Assembly: GCF_031877795.1 (NCBI RefSeq)
Contig: NC_133946.1
Span: 13,541,365-13,605,364 of the forward strand
Reading direction: 5' to 3'
Source of the DNA: Strix aluco
Taxonomy: Eukaryota > Chordata > Aves > Strigiformes > Strigidae
Length of the DNA stretch: 64,000 bases
The position numbers and the translations under genes were made by a program. The notes under the pieces were generated by a model. That model saw nothing but the letters and a program-made list of their open reading frames with translations, had not been told where the DNA came from and did no database searches. Of the stretch, positions 1 to 12,002 are shown piece after piece (position 1 is the stretch's first letter; the number at the start of each line of letters is the position of its first letter).

Positions 1-2475
1 TTTTACTCAGCATGGTGCCCTCACACGAGCAAAGGCAAGTCAGCCTTGCTTTGACAGGAGCAGAACTGTCGCTTCTGCATGTTTGATATGCTGGTGTTGG
101 GAGAGTTTTTCATCATTTAAACTGATTAGGGCCTTAATTAGACTCCAAAGAAAGCTCAAAACCTGCATTAAAAAATGATGGTGAATCAGTAAGAGAGAAG
201 GGCTTTCCGGGGAGCCCTGATGCTGTTCTTAGTGGATTTCATGGAAATTCTTTTCACCCGACTTCCTGAGTGTTTTGATCAGTGCTGCCGTGCTGAGGTT
301 GCATTGGTGCTGAGGCCCGAGCGTGGCGTTGGTGCCTCTGGCAGGGGTGCAGCCCTGCACACCTCGTCTGAGGGACGGAGATGTCCTGGCAGGACTGCCA
401 TCCCCTGGCACTGGCACCCTTAGCACTGTTTGTATCCTGGAGGCTTGAACTCCACCCTGGGCACCTCCTACTCCAAACGAGTCAGCTGCCCGGTACTGGG
501 GTTTCCAGTTGTTGGATACTGGTTTTTGCTCTGCTCTGAATGCCCCAGCAGGTTCATTCTGTCAGTGAATCACTTTGGGAGCCCTTTAGGTGAAGTGTTC
601 TGTATCTGACAAATGTGCAGGGTTTAATTTTGTTGTGGGATATGAAAAACAACCTTGCATAAACACAGGCACCCTGTTCTTTGACACAGGAGGATGCAGG
701 CAAATACCCTCCTTCTGGTCGGCTTCCCCGAATTGGTTAACAATAGCCCTCATCCAAACCATTAAACCACGGTTGGACGTGTAAGCACAAGTTTTCAGGA
801 ACTGAGAAGTGCATGCCGCAACTAGCAAAATTTAAGTTAATCTACCAGAGACATCACTAATACTCTGAATGTAGCTTCAGCCTGCAGAAGCTCCAACACC
901 TTTGAAGCAGCAAGGAGAGTCTTCAGGATTTTTTTCCACCAGAGGAGCGTAGTGTGCGTGCATGCACCAAGAGCGTGCCCTGCCTGCTTTTCAAGGGACA
1001 TGTTTAGCGTGGGGAGGAGAGGTATAATGCAGCATGGCTGAACAAATGATATGTGCTCAGAGCCTAAAAATGTTGCTAAATTGAAGTGCTGTTCTTGCAT
1101 TGCAACAGGGAGCGTCTTGCATGCTATGTAGGATACCCTCACTTCTACACTTGGTATCTATACAGATTAAGGAGGATTAATTAGGCTCAAAATACAATGT
1201 GTCTTGGCAACATTGCTGTGCTTTGTGATGTTAAAGCAGGTTTTTTCTCCATAGTAGCTGGTCCAGGAGTTTCTCACAGCCCATGCCTTTCAGGATAAAC
1301 AAGCAATGCTTGGTTTGTTCATTTGCTTTTTTCCCCCTCTTTTTTTCCTTCTCCACAACTTCCCCGTGAGGAGGAAAGCTTATGGGGAGTAATTCTGCCT
1401 GGCTGTGGTATACTAGCACGCCTCTAGCACTTTCAACCTTGCAGTTTTCTGATTGCTGTTTTTAAAATCCCCTAAGAGGACACTGTTGCACATGTGCTCA
1501 GCAGTGCCAGAGACAGGTGGGTTTTAAGGTCAGTGGCTTCAGTTATCGGATAAGAAAGGTTGGGGCAGGGGAGGAGGACTTGGACTTCTACCTGCTAAGA
1601 GTCCCACCCCCACTGAAAATACAGAGGGAGAGACCAAAGGAGTAAAAATAAGTGAACATTCAGATGCGTTCTTCAACTGAAAACTGATGCCCTTGAGCAA
1701 CCTTGAAGTTTATGCCCAGTAATCTCTGAACTAGTGTGGACACTTGACCAGAGGGATTTTTTGTACTGTGCTGGTTCAACTCCTCCCGCTATGCTATCCA
1801 TGAATGCCAAAACCTTTGGCATGCAAGATGTAAATTCTTTGGGATTGAACTTGAAGGCTTCATGAGGGGACAGCTTGACCAACTTCATTAGTATCAAAAT
1901 GCATTTCCTTTCCTTCAGCTGACATGACTTGCCACTGCAGCACTGACAATGGTGTCCTGGATAGGAGGGTGCACCAGCTAATATGTATTTACTGTGCTGA
2001 AATGCCTATCGCTGAGGCTTTCTCTGAATATTACACAAAGGTTGATTACAGGGAAGTTGGGAACCTCGAGTCTGAAGTTGCTTTTAAGCTTATTCTTTTT
2101 ATCTTTTTAAGTGATGTTCAGGCTTTCCCTGCAATTATTGGCACATTCAATGCTTTGGTCAAATCAGACTTGTAGCTCAGCATATTTCTAGTATCCACAG
2201 ATGGGAAAAATACTGATTGAAAGCTGTTAAGAGTCATCCTCACTGGAAGACTAGTTGTTGGTTTGTCTCAAATGGTAAGGGCAAAACCTTTTTTTTTTTC
2301 ATGACAAGTTTCAGATTCGTAAAGCAAGTGTTGTTCTACAGCTAATTCTGATGGAGCTAGGAAATAAATGGCAGCAGGCATATAAAGAAGGTGTATGGGA
2401 AAACCTATTTCACCTACTAGCTGGAGAGGAGGGGGTCCTACTAGCAAGGGGTTCAGTAGCTCTTCAAAAACTTTT

Positions 2476-2565
2476 GTATATCCAGATAACCTGGATATAC
2501 AGATATATAGAGAAATATGTAGCTGTACACAATATCTACAAATGTAGATATTTATCTGTAGATAA
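2476..2565. repeat. Three consecutive short hairpins rich in GATA words (LMO1 intron)
   Basis: Perfect inverted repeats lie side by side: 2476-2485 with 2491-2500 (10 bp, 5-nt loop), 2531-2540 with 2543-2552 (10 bp, 2-nt loop), and 2552-2557 with 2560-2565 (6 bp, 2-nt loop). The segment contains AGATAA at 2484-2489, TTATCT at 2552-2557 and AGATAA at 2560-2565, all WGATAR matches. It may be AT-rich low-complexity DNA or a GATA-factor site cluster. Confidence 0.6.
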
Positions 2566-3259
2566 GTGTTCAGTCCTCTTTCAATTCTCAATTCTTTCCT
2601 TTCAGTGTTGACAAAGCCTGTTGTTTTGGGGAGTTATCTGTCTCAACTCAGCTGCTTAAATTTGAACTTGTCTTGTTCTTGTGTTGTTTGAAAAAAAAAT
2701 GAGATTGACACTCTGAACCTATCCTTTCTGTGCCACTCATTATTTATATGTGCCCATCCTGGTTCCTCTTTTTTTGTCTCCTGTGACAGCTCCAAAATTT
2801 TCACTCTTTCTGTGGAGGAAAGATTTTCTCCCTCTTTCTGGATTGCAAGCTGCTAGCTAGTCAGAGACCAGCTAGAGAGAGGAGAAGAAATGGGGACCCT
2901 CTCCTTGTAGGCAATGACTAAAACAGATTGTTGTTTCTAGTGGTGACAGAAATAGGCAGTTAGGTTCTCAGTTTAGCCACCCTGCACATTTTGGTCAGAG
3001 AAGAAAAATCTGTTAAAAGGTGCTAAACTTAACATGTCCATATGAGAAGTTTCTTACTGTTTTGGTAAGGTAAGGAATGGTAAGGACCCTTTACCATTCT
3101 TTTTTCCCCCAAAACCTGCAGGGGGGACTTTGCTACAGTTTGAATTAACTTCAGGTGTATGCGTGGAGCTGGTGAGGTCAGGATCATCGTGCAGAAGGCT
3201 ACTCTTTAGCCTAGACAAGACTACATAAAAAGCATCCTTTGACAGTTGCCTACCGCTTC

Positions 3260-3560
3260 CAGGAGCGCTCCCTTCTTTTCTCATTAATTCATTTGCATTC
3301 ACGGCTGCTCCTGTATGCCAATTAGCTTTAATTTTTACTATACACACTGACATCAATGGCCAATGAGAACAGTGTGTAGCGGGTTTTTTAGTGTGCCTAT
3401 AAACTACAGAAAATTGTCCTTGGACAAACTCCTGCTTTTAGACTGGCTGACAACAATAGACATGGTTAAGTTCAGGCTAAGAGCCATTAAACATAATTAC
3501 TACCACAGGGTAAAAGTTTAATTGTGCTAAATTTTAAATCTGCATAGTCTATGCTTATTT
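3260..3560. promoter_or_regulatory. Candidate conserved non-coding element in LMO1 intron
   Basis: This AT-rich block has the POU octamer ATTTGCAT at 3291-3298, several TAATTA/CAATTA-type homeodomain words, CCAAT words and AACAAT SOX-like words, with no coding frame. The density resembles vertebrate developmental enhancers. Conservation cannot be seen from one sequence. Confidence 0.3.
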
Positions 3561-4880
3561 ACAAGCTGGCTAGGTCTTTCTGTTACATAAGGGGGAATAA
3601 ATATGTACTTAAAAATTGTTGCCTTTTAACTTCAAAGGGAGGTGAAAGAAAAAAAAAAAACGGTTTTTAGAAGAAGCAAAACAACTCCAAACTAAAACCT
3701 TTCTGTATTTCCAGCTTCTTTTATTCCAATGGCACCAAGCTGGTAAGTAGATGCGGAGCATCTGATAGATTTTTCTAATGCGCTTCAACTTTGTGCGTGT
3801 GAATGTGCGAGAGAGTATTGCATCTGTTATGAAGGTGTCTGGGGGACAGAATGCAGATCAGTTTGTTCATGTGGGGTTATTTTAAATTAAACCACAGATG
3901 GGGCTTGGGGTAGAAGATTTTTCTCCTGCTCCTTGTCTTCTCTCCCTCCTCCAATCATGTTAAACTCCCCACCTCAGAAAGTTTCAGCTCAAGTAGCTTC
4001 TGCGTAAGTAGATATCAGAGGTGGTAGGTTTTTTACAAGCAAACAAAAAAGGCAAAAGCCTGTGTTCATTTTACTTTTTCTTCCAGCAGATTAATAAAAA
4101 AAATCATGTTCACTGAGCTATAAGTTACAGTGTATTTTTAGAAGCACGGTGAATATACAAGGTTCTAAATCACTCCCTGAAAAGCAGATTAAAATTAGGA
4201 AGTGCTAGAATAAGTGTGAAATGTTCATCTGTTGGGAAAGGGAGGGTATGGAGGACTGTGAAACTTGATAGAAGAGAAAAAGATCAGCACACTGACTAGC
4301 TGGAAGCTATGTTTATGTAGACATTAGAAGGCGACACGATTTCAGCTGGACAGAACATAAGCTTCAGATCTTATGCAAACAGTCAAAGCTGTTTAACAAT
4401 TGGTTTACCCCCAAAACCCCTGAAAGGAGACAGGTGAATACGATGCCAAATACATTTTTCATGTTTCTTAAGCTAACTGTTTAAATAGTTAAGTGAACAT
4501 CTGTCCAAATTTCCCCATCATTTCCATTTAGAAAAGTCTCCCATTTGAAGGCTGAAGAAAAGCGCCTGCTTAACAATGCAAATGGTGCTGTCTGGGGCCC
4601 CTTTATTTTGTTTAATCTAGATTGAGCTCCACACAACTGTGATGCTAATGAATAATGGATATTTTATACTTGTGCATGTAGCAGTGCTGGGCACAGAGCA
4701 AATCTAGGATTAACCTCCCAGTTTCCCTTCCTAACATATTGGACTCAGTTTTTGAGTTTGCTGTGACTTGGGTACTCTAAAAACGGATGCTGGCTTTTAT
4801 CGAAAATGGCAAAACTCTGGCAAAACCTGTCAGGTTTTGCTATGCCCAAGTGAGGTTCTGTAGAAGGGAGCAGCTACACT

Positions 4881-4906
4881 GGGGAGGGGAGGGGAGGGAG
4901 GGAGGG
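4881..4906 (+). repeat. GGGGA/GGGA tract (G-quadruplex motif)
   Basis: Six runs of three or four Gs separated by single A bases on the + strand satisfy the G-quadruplex pattern with one-base loops. It lies in the LMO1 intron and would be on the RNA-like strand of the transcript. Confidence 0.7.
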
Positions 4907-5054
4907 ATGTCTGTATTAATGGCTTGATTTGTGAGTGGGTACTGAATGAGAGTCAGGGCGTTTCGGGGTGGAGACCTGCATGCTTTTCAGTGCCACATTT
5001 TTTCAGTCCGGTCTGCTAGCATTAGGCAGCCAAGCACCGTGCTCAGCTGCCTCC

Positions 5055-5076
5055 CCTGCCTGCCTGCCTGCCTGCA
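5055..5076 (+). repeat. TGCC microsatellite
   Basis: This is a short uninterrupted run of CCTG/TGCC tetranucleotides, about five copies. Confidence 0.8.
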
Positions 5077-6728
5077 TGAGCAGGAGTGAGCCGGAGCCAG
5101 CTCACAGGGAGAAAGGGGCTGCCCCATGACTAATTACATGGTCTGAGTTTGCCAGTGCAAACTATATAGCTGGGATTTCACTCTGCCTTTCAGCCTTCAT
5201 ATGATGGAGTCACAGGGGAAGAAATTTTGGTACTCCCTTTGTGATTTTTCTGTCCTGCACAAGTGTTTCTGTTTTGTTTGCATTGTTTAACTTTCAGGGA
5301 AAAAGTAGTGCTGTTTCTTCATAGGAAGTCTTGGGGTTTTCCAGCCAGGCCTAATGAAAGACCACTGATACCACTTCTAATGAAAAATAAGGGTAGCCTT
5401 TTTTTATAGCTGAAGAGCAAGCTGACTTCAGTAGCATGGCACTGTGGGAGGGTGGGAGGTTTCTATAACATTGCTGGGTGTTTTAATCCACAATTACTGG
5501 CCAGTAATAATTAGTATTGATTAGCTTGGCAAATTGCAGGTTTGGAAATTGGTTATAGATTTTCTGATGCTTCTCATCTGCGTGTTGTGGAATCAGCCAG
5601 AACCAATGGCTTGAAACAAACCACGAGCCCAAATCTGTCTGCAGGCAGCGACGCGTTGCGTGTGCAGAGCTAATGGTCAGCAGGAATCGTATGTCTTGAG
5701 GTTCATCACCCCAAGAGTACAATTTTTATCATCTCCTAAGCAAAGTAACTAACCACATGCGTATTGACCACAGTCTCAGGTGAAACTTGGTTTTCTTGGC
5801 CTGTTGATTCGTGCCCGAGCTGGTTCATGTGGCTTTAACGTCGCAGTGGCGTGCTGCCCCTGGCGCGCGCGGGGGTCTGCAGGGACATCTTGGAGAAGGA
5901 GGCTGGGGGAAGGATGCTGCAGTCTTGGTTGAGTCCCCCGGCGGGAGCTGTAACAGCAGCAGACATCTGGGGAGACAGATAGTGAAAGCCAAGATGAAAA
6001 TGGCAAAGCTTCCAGTGCTGAAGGGCTGTCCTGGAGGACCAGGGAGCTGAAGTGGAACGGCTGAGCATGCTGTTCAGGCTGTGGTGGAAGGGCTTAGCTG
6101 GCTCCCGGGAGGGACATGGAGGCAGGAGGAGGGGGGCACACCCAGGGAGGAGGGCTTGCTCTCTGAGATGCCTCACAAAATGCTTGTGTACTCATTGCAA
6201 GAGAAATTGTGCTTTTTTGTTTTAAACAGCAGGTAAGTGAGGTTCTTCCAGAGCTATATTATAGCGTTGCCTGCCAGGGTTGGCAAAGTTTGCAGGTCTT
6301 CTGCGTCTTGCTGCGAGAGGCTGCCAGCCTATCCCTCTGTTAGGTCGCAGTCAAGCGCAGACGGGGCAAGTGCACGTGGAGGAGGATGGACGGCTCCGAG
6401 CACCTACCCCACCGCTGCAGAGAGGCAGATAGTTTTTGACTGAAATTTTGTGAGCCCCAAAATAGTGCTCTTAAGTGTTTAATGCTTTTCTCCATTAGAC
6501 AGCAAATTAGCCCTAGGCTCACAAACCAAATGAAGTTTCATCTCAACAATCAGAGCCTGCTCACCAGGCAGTTTTATCCCAAGTTCCTGCACACTGGTTG
6601 GTCAGCGAAATGGAGACTGCAACTTCTATTTATTGGTGCAATACAGTATTTGATACTGCTAATTACACTTAATTAGTCCTTCCACCATTTAATTAAAATG
6701 GCTTCTAATGATTGTGCTTCTTTGGCAG

Positions 6729-6854
6729 GCTCTTTGGTACCACCGGGAATTGTGCTGCCTGCAGTAAACTGATCCCTGCCTTTGAGATGGTGATGAGGGC
6801 CAGAGATAATGTTTACCATTTGGACTGCTTTGCCTGTCAGCTCTGCAACCAGCG
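6729..6854 (+). CDS. LMO1: LMO1 coding exon 3 (first half of LIM domain 2)
   Basis: LMO1 (rhombotin-1) is a nuclear LIM-only adaptor. It does not bind DNA itself but bridges LDB1, TAL1/bHLH and GATA factors. The exon starts with one base completing an Arg codon and then reads [20 protein letters not shown]..., ending in ...CFACQLCNQ plus two bases of the next Arg codon. In human LMO1 numbering this is about residues 80-122. The first zinc site of LIM2 is complete: Cys88, Cys91, His110, Cys113; Cys116 and Cys119 of the second site are also here. The tripeptide GTT and the Arg in MRARDN fit LMO1, whereas the close paralog LMO3 has GVT and MRAKDN. The acceptor is ggcag before 6729 and the donor GTGAGG is at 6855. 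Translation appears identical to human LMO1 across the exon. The call is certain; only the exon numbering depends on the transcript used. Confidence 0.98.
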
Positions 6855-9800
6855 GTGAGGACACAGTTATTATACACACAAACACAAACTAATTTATACC
6901 TTTGCCTGCAAAATAGGGGAAATCTTTGAGCCGCACTACCTGTCTGGGGCTCACAGTCTGCTGTCATGGCTCGGGCTGGTTTATTAGGCTGACCTGGGTG
7001 ATCCATGTAAGTACCTGTAGCCCCTGTACTGCAAATCCCCTTGGAGCTGGTGGGAGTTGGAGGGGCGAGGGGGAGCACACAGACTGCAGATCTGGCCATG
7101 GTTATACGGCAGCGCAGCTGCTGCTGAATAAAACAAACTGCTTCAGTGTCCTTTCAGGAGCTGCCCTCTTTGCAGAACACAGACGATGGAGAATGGACCT
7201 CCTCTGGCAAACTGATGTTATTTTGCTTAAATCATGTTTCTGACAGGCTCAAAACTGGGGATGGTGAAGAAGAAGGAGAAAGAGAAGGGAAGGAAGGAGA
7301 AAAATACTCCACATAAGCCCTTTCCAACACTAGGAACAGATCCCTTTAGTTGTTGCGTAATTAATAGGGGATCTTAGTGGTGTAATTTTGAGTGGGGCTT
7401 GTGTATTTCTTCTGGGTTTTACCCAGTGGAAAATGCACATCAAGGAGAATAATAAAGGGTCATGCACAAAGTTTTCACTTGGGCTACTTGTAACCAGCTG
7501 AATTTGGGAGGGCTGTCAAAAATCTTCCCAGCACCCTGTTTGTTGGTCATTGTAGGCAGAATGGAAGCCCACAGAACCAGATGTGATAGTGTTGCCTTCT
7601 GATGCATCCGTCCATTCTTGTGCAAGACAGGCCTGAAAGTGCTTGTTGTTCTTACTGCTTGTTTAGTCAGGCTGTAGTGAATGGCCAGGGCTCAAGCGTT
7701 GTGCTGGGGTTCCTGTTCTGGACTTGTGGTTGTGTTTCCCAAAGGTGAAACTAGGAGGCGCCTGTGTGAAGGTGTGGTAGAGATAACAAAACTCTTGGGA
7801 AGATGGAGAATGTAATTCTGTAAAAGTCAAGCTAAAAGCCTGACTTAAAAAATCATCGCTCACCCTAGAACAAAAGTCACGGTGGGATCTCTAATGAAGT
7901 AGCCATACACAGTGCACGTGTGGACACAAACCCCTGCCACCTTTCCCACTAAGCTTGGGAGACCGTGCAAACTGGGGGCTGATTCTCCTTCCATGCCTTC
8001 TGACAGTGGCTTAGTTCATGGGGATGAACGGGGTTGCGGCTGGTTGGTGTCAGAGCATGGAAGAGGAGAAACGGGCAAGCCGTTTGTCACTCGGTTGGCT
8101 TTACTCAGTCCCGTTATTGAAGGCAGAGGCGGTGTTTGTTCGAGGTAGAAAACTCCAAGGAATGGTGGCTGGTCCACGGGCGCGGTGGCAGTGCCGAGGC
8201 GGCAGTGACATCTAGTGGCTCCTGGCCTGGGGCTCCTTCCCAGCAGCCGCACTCAATCTGCCAGTTGCCCACTCTTGCGTTGCCACTCTGGAACATGCTC
8301 CTGAAACCGCCGTGATTCCCGGTCAGCAGCGTGGCCCTGTTTGCTAATACGTTTCTTCCCCAAAGATGGTCTTTCTTCACACAGCTGAAGTCGCTGGTGC
8401 TCGTGGGGTTTTGTTTCCAGACTCGGAAGTGTTGCGGGGTGCTGCCAGGCTCAGCCCTCAGGCTCAGCTTTCTTCAGCCTGCCGATGAAGGCCGGGCAGG
8501 AGAGGGGTGCTCCCAGGCTCCCCACCACTACTAGGGCTAGAGCCTCGCAAATGTCCCTTCTGGCAGGGGCAAGTCACAGCTCTGGGCTGCACAGGCAGGA
8601 GTGCTGGGTTGGCCCTGGAATCTGCAGGGTGAGTGTTTGTCATCAAACCCCTACTTTACCCCAGCTTCTCTCTTGGAAAAGCCTGGTACCACCTAGTTTT
8701 CATTTTCAGAAATTTCCTTTAAATTTCACCCTTTATTACAAAGGCTCCAAAGCACCTCTCTCCTCTCTGTGACTGCTAACACTGTTACTGCACTCAGTGC
8801 AAAATGCAGTCCTCCTCTGCCCTTAAAGTAACCTCCATCTGCTGTCACTGCCTGGCAGGAAAGCGCAGGTAGTCCCCCTGTTCTGGCAGAGTCCTGCTTT
8901 GATGCACAAAGTATTTGCCCAGTGGGAGGAGCTGAGTTTTTCTGAAAGATGGTCTGAGTAGACAGTGTAGAGCTAAGCGTAGATGTTATTTTTGGCTGGG
9001 ATCAGAAGGCTGAAAACTTTTATGACCTATCCTCTAGAGATTTTGGCCTGAAAGGGTAGAATGGAAGTGCTCCTGTAATAGACGACATTGGAAGCTGAAC
9101 TGAGAACTGTGAATTTAAGTAACCCTAAAGTCAAAACTGCAGAGGTGGATGCCAAAACTAGTTCTGAATCAGAAATCCCACCTGAAACACCACCTCGTTC
9201 TTTAGCTGTGAAAAGATTTGATTATTAAAACCTTTCTCTAGTTCTCTTCCAGCTTACTTGCCCTTTTGTAGCTAGACTCTGTGTAGAGTGTTAAATCCAT
9301 CAGAGCAAAATCTCTAATATTTTTGTCGAGTGTGCAGTGTTTTCATTAGCTTCATTCTCCAAAACATCAGGTTTGCAGCAAGTCCCGCAACACTACTCAG
9401 CCTACAGTGCTTTAAACTGTTCCAAGGTCAACACTGCTTGTCACAATACTGAATAAAAGTTGGTCACTGCTGTAAGTGGCTAATAGGTCAGTGTTACAAG
9501 GGTTGCAGGAAATCCAGCCGCTTGTGTTGCCATTATCGAAAATGTGGTTTTGCTCAGAAGAAAATCACTCTGTAGAAATGGCAGGGTATGTTCAGTGCCT
9601 GTTCCTCGCTGCTGCTGGATGGAACTCGATCGGCCAGACGGGTGCTGCAACAGACCTGCTCTGAGCATGGGGGCTGGCGCTGCAGCCCCACATCTCGCTC
9701 GGAAGAGAGCTCTGCGCTGGGACACGCGAAACTGGGTCTGAAGCTGCCCTGCTAAATCCTCTGTCTCTAGTTGCGATGGATCAGCTGAAGAGATCCTAGT

Positions 9801-11574
9801 TTACTGCTGGGTTTGCAGGACTGGCAGGTCTGCAATAGTCTCTTTTCCACTGAATTGAGCCTTTCTCCCCAACCTTCACAGGGTCTCGGGGTAACCCTGC
9901 TGTGCGTTTTAGTTCCCATGTGCTCATACACACACACACACCCAACTCCCTAGTTCTCCAGCTCCTTCTTTGGCTCCTCTAGACCCAAGCCAGGTTTAGC
10001 AAGAGACAGCTGTTGATGATGCTGGTAGCAAGAGTAATTTTTGCATTTCTTTTCCTGGAGATTTATATTGTACTTGAAGTAGGAATAAGTAGCAAAAAGC
10101 AAGCAGCTGTCTGTTATCTATAGTGAGTAAACCTACTGGTGGGGAAGGTGGTATTAAGGAGAGTGTGTGCAGTACAGTTTTTAGCATAAAAGCCATTAAT
10201 TTAAATTGAGATTAATTTTTAGCTTTTTAATATACAAAAAAAGGTTGAATTTCTGTACTACTAAAGCATGTGTCACAGAGGGAAGAGGATGGAAGGTCTC
10301 CAGTGAAATCATATAAAGTGAGAACCAGTGCCCAGTTCTCTGTATTGACTTGGCAAATTAATCAGCTTATTTGCAGGTGTCCAGTTGGAGAAAACTTGTA
10401 CCCATGTCGGACCTATAAAGGAGCTCTAAAATGATCAGTCCTGTTCTTGTAGCAGAAAATACTCAGTTTTATGGAGATGCTCTGCCCGAGTTACAAATCT
10501 AGAAAGCATTTTAGACAAGGAGTAGGCAATGTTCCTGCCAAAGCTCTGCCTGGGAGCAGAGGAGATGGCCATTTGAGGTCTGCTAAGTCTCCTGAGGATA
10601 GGGTCATCTCCACTGATCTTCCTTCAAAGCTCAGTAAATATTTGGCCTCACTGGAGGCTGGTACCTACCCGTTCCTCTCAGTTCAGAGCTGCCTTTCAGC
10701 AGAGTGGCCGGGGTGTGCCTCTGCTTTAGGGTCCTGGTGCTGATTTAAGACTTGGTGCTTGGGGCAGGGAGGCACAGCCCTGTGCTCTGTGTGTGATGGA
10801 CCAAAACCAGCCCCTGAATTGGGTGCAAAGAGCGTTATTTGTTTTCTTAAGAAGTAAAGATTAGCTTCTGATTCTTGAGCAAGCAGGCAGGGGGAAAAAG
10901 CTATGGGCTGTCAATTCACACCTCTCAGATCTTATATCTGGAACTTTTTTGACCTTAATGGTCAAATAAAATTGTTAAATATCACAAGCCTCTCTGTCAA
11001 CTTGAAGACAAACAGAACAATTTACATGGTATATAGAGAGCAGTGCCCTTCGCTCAATGAAGATAAAGGTTAGGAGTCCAGCCACCAGGAAATTTCTATT
11101 TATTGTTCAGCACTGTACACAAGGGGGTGAGGAAGGACTTAATAGCCAGTCCTTCCCTGGAAATTAGTGTAAATACTGCCTCACCCGAGGGAACCGTGGA
11201 AATGTGGATACCAGCAAAAACTTCAAATAGTCTCTGTGTAATATTGCCCGTTTGATTTCCCGGTTGTAGAGCCGACACCTCTCATCTGCAGGGACAAACC
11301 CCTTATCTGCCCCTGGCCTCCTCCCTTCGTACGGGCGTGGCCTGGGAGCTGAGCACCACCGTGCCGGGAGAAGGGACACAAAACCCCCGGGCGCCTGCTG
11401 GGAAGGGGGAGCAGGGAAGAAGCACGTGGGCTTTCCCGGGGTGCCGCGCCATCAGCAGAGCTGGAAATCAAACTCTGGTCCCCAGCGTCACCTTCAGACC
11501 CAGGCAGCCTCAAATTCCCCCTGTTCTCTAACCTCTGTTCATACTTATATCCGTTAATTCTTTTTATCTTCCAG
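6855..11574 (+). other. LMO1: LMO1 intron between coding exons 3 and 4
   Basis: This 4.7-kb GT-AG intron has donor GTGAGG at 6855 and acceptor tttttatcttccag ending at 11574. It contains a purine-rich tract at about 7258-7303, a short CA microsatellite at about 9927-9942 and a TGACC/GGTCA inverted repeat near 10948-10967. The rest is unremarkable. The small open frames, such as the minus-strand one at 11223-11717, lie antisense to exon 4 and have no recognisable domain. Confidence 0.92.
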
Positions 11575-11680
11575 ATTCTGTGTGGGAGACAAATTTTTCC
11601 TGAAGAACAACATGATCTTGTGTCAGATGGACTATGAGGAAGGGCAGCTGAACGGGAGCTTCGAGTCCCAGGTTCAATAA
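11575..11680 (+). CDS. LMO1: LMO1 coding exon 4 (end of LIM domain 2 and C-terminus)
   Basis: The exon starts with the last base of a split Arg codon and continues FCVGDKFFLKNNMILCQMDY, then EEGQLNGSFESQVQ and a TAA stop at 11678-11680. It completes the second zinc site of LIM2 (Cys138 and Asp141 together with Cys116 and Cys119 of exon 3; human numbering). The C-terminal tail EEGQLNG.FESQVQ is diagnostic of LMO1; LMO3 ends in a different KEGYAPQVR-type tail. One difference from human is Ser for Thr in the NG(S/T)FES segment. The phase matches exon 3 exactly (CG|A = Arg). Known role: assembly of LDB1-bHLH-GATA transcription complexes in neural and lymphoid development; over-expression of human LMO1 is oncogenic in T-ALL and neuroblastoma. 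No frameshift or missing ligand is seen. Confidence 0.98.
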
Positions 11681-11935
11681 CAAACCCTGCTTCGCTGAAG
11701 CACTGTGGGATGGGCACTCGGCCGCGCCAGCAGCGAGGGCGCCTGTCAGCTTGCCTGCAATATTTTTTTAATTCTTGGTCCAGAGAGGACTATATACATT
11801 GTAGTACTTTTCCCCCCCAACACAAAGCAGTTACAATTTTAGATGTACAGTTGTGCCTGCTTAGCTGAGCACTGCATTGCCTGTATGTTTGTGAGTTTTT
11901 GGGGTCTGGGGGAGGGCTCTGTACAGTCTGTTTTC

Positions 11936-11943
11936 TGTATATA
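11936..11943 (+). promoter_or_regulatory. Pumilio-type element in LMO1 3'UTR
   Basis: The word TGTATATA matches the PUM1/PUM2 consensus TGTANATA exactly and sits about 55 nt upstream of the poly(A) hexamer, in an A/U-rich context. An exact consensus match is seen; binding is inferred only. Confidence 0.4.
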
Positions 11944-11996
11944 AACTGGAACATTTATTTTATGAAAAATGTAATGCAATTTTATTACTGGTGTGA

Positions 11997-12002
11997 ATTA
12001 AA
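11997..12002 (+). terminator. LMO1: Poly(A) signal of LMO1
   Basis: ATTAAA is the most common variant poly(A) hexamer. It lies 317 nt after the LMO1 stop codon and is followed within about 35 nt by a GT-rich element. No better hexamer lies between the stop and this point. Confidence 0.75.

Larger units (their letters stand above)
1..6728 (+). other. LMO1: LMO1 intron between coding exons 2 and 3 (5' part outside window)
   Basis: No coding segment matching the first LIM domain of LMO1 (the stretch with KGCAGCNRKIKDRYLLKALD in human) is visible here, so the window opens inside the intron that precedes exon 3. The sequence is single-copy in appearance. It holds an AT-rich block near 3260-3560, a GATA-rich hairpin cluster at 2476-2565, a possible 28-nt cryptic exon at 3715-3742, a G-tract at 4881-4906 and a TGCC microsatellite near 5055-5076. 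The intron ends at the acceptor ...ttctttggcag before 6729. The open frames in this stretch look like chance: they have no recognisable domain and no splice context. Confidence 0.85.
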
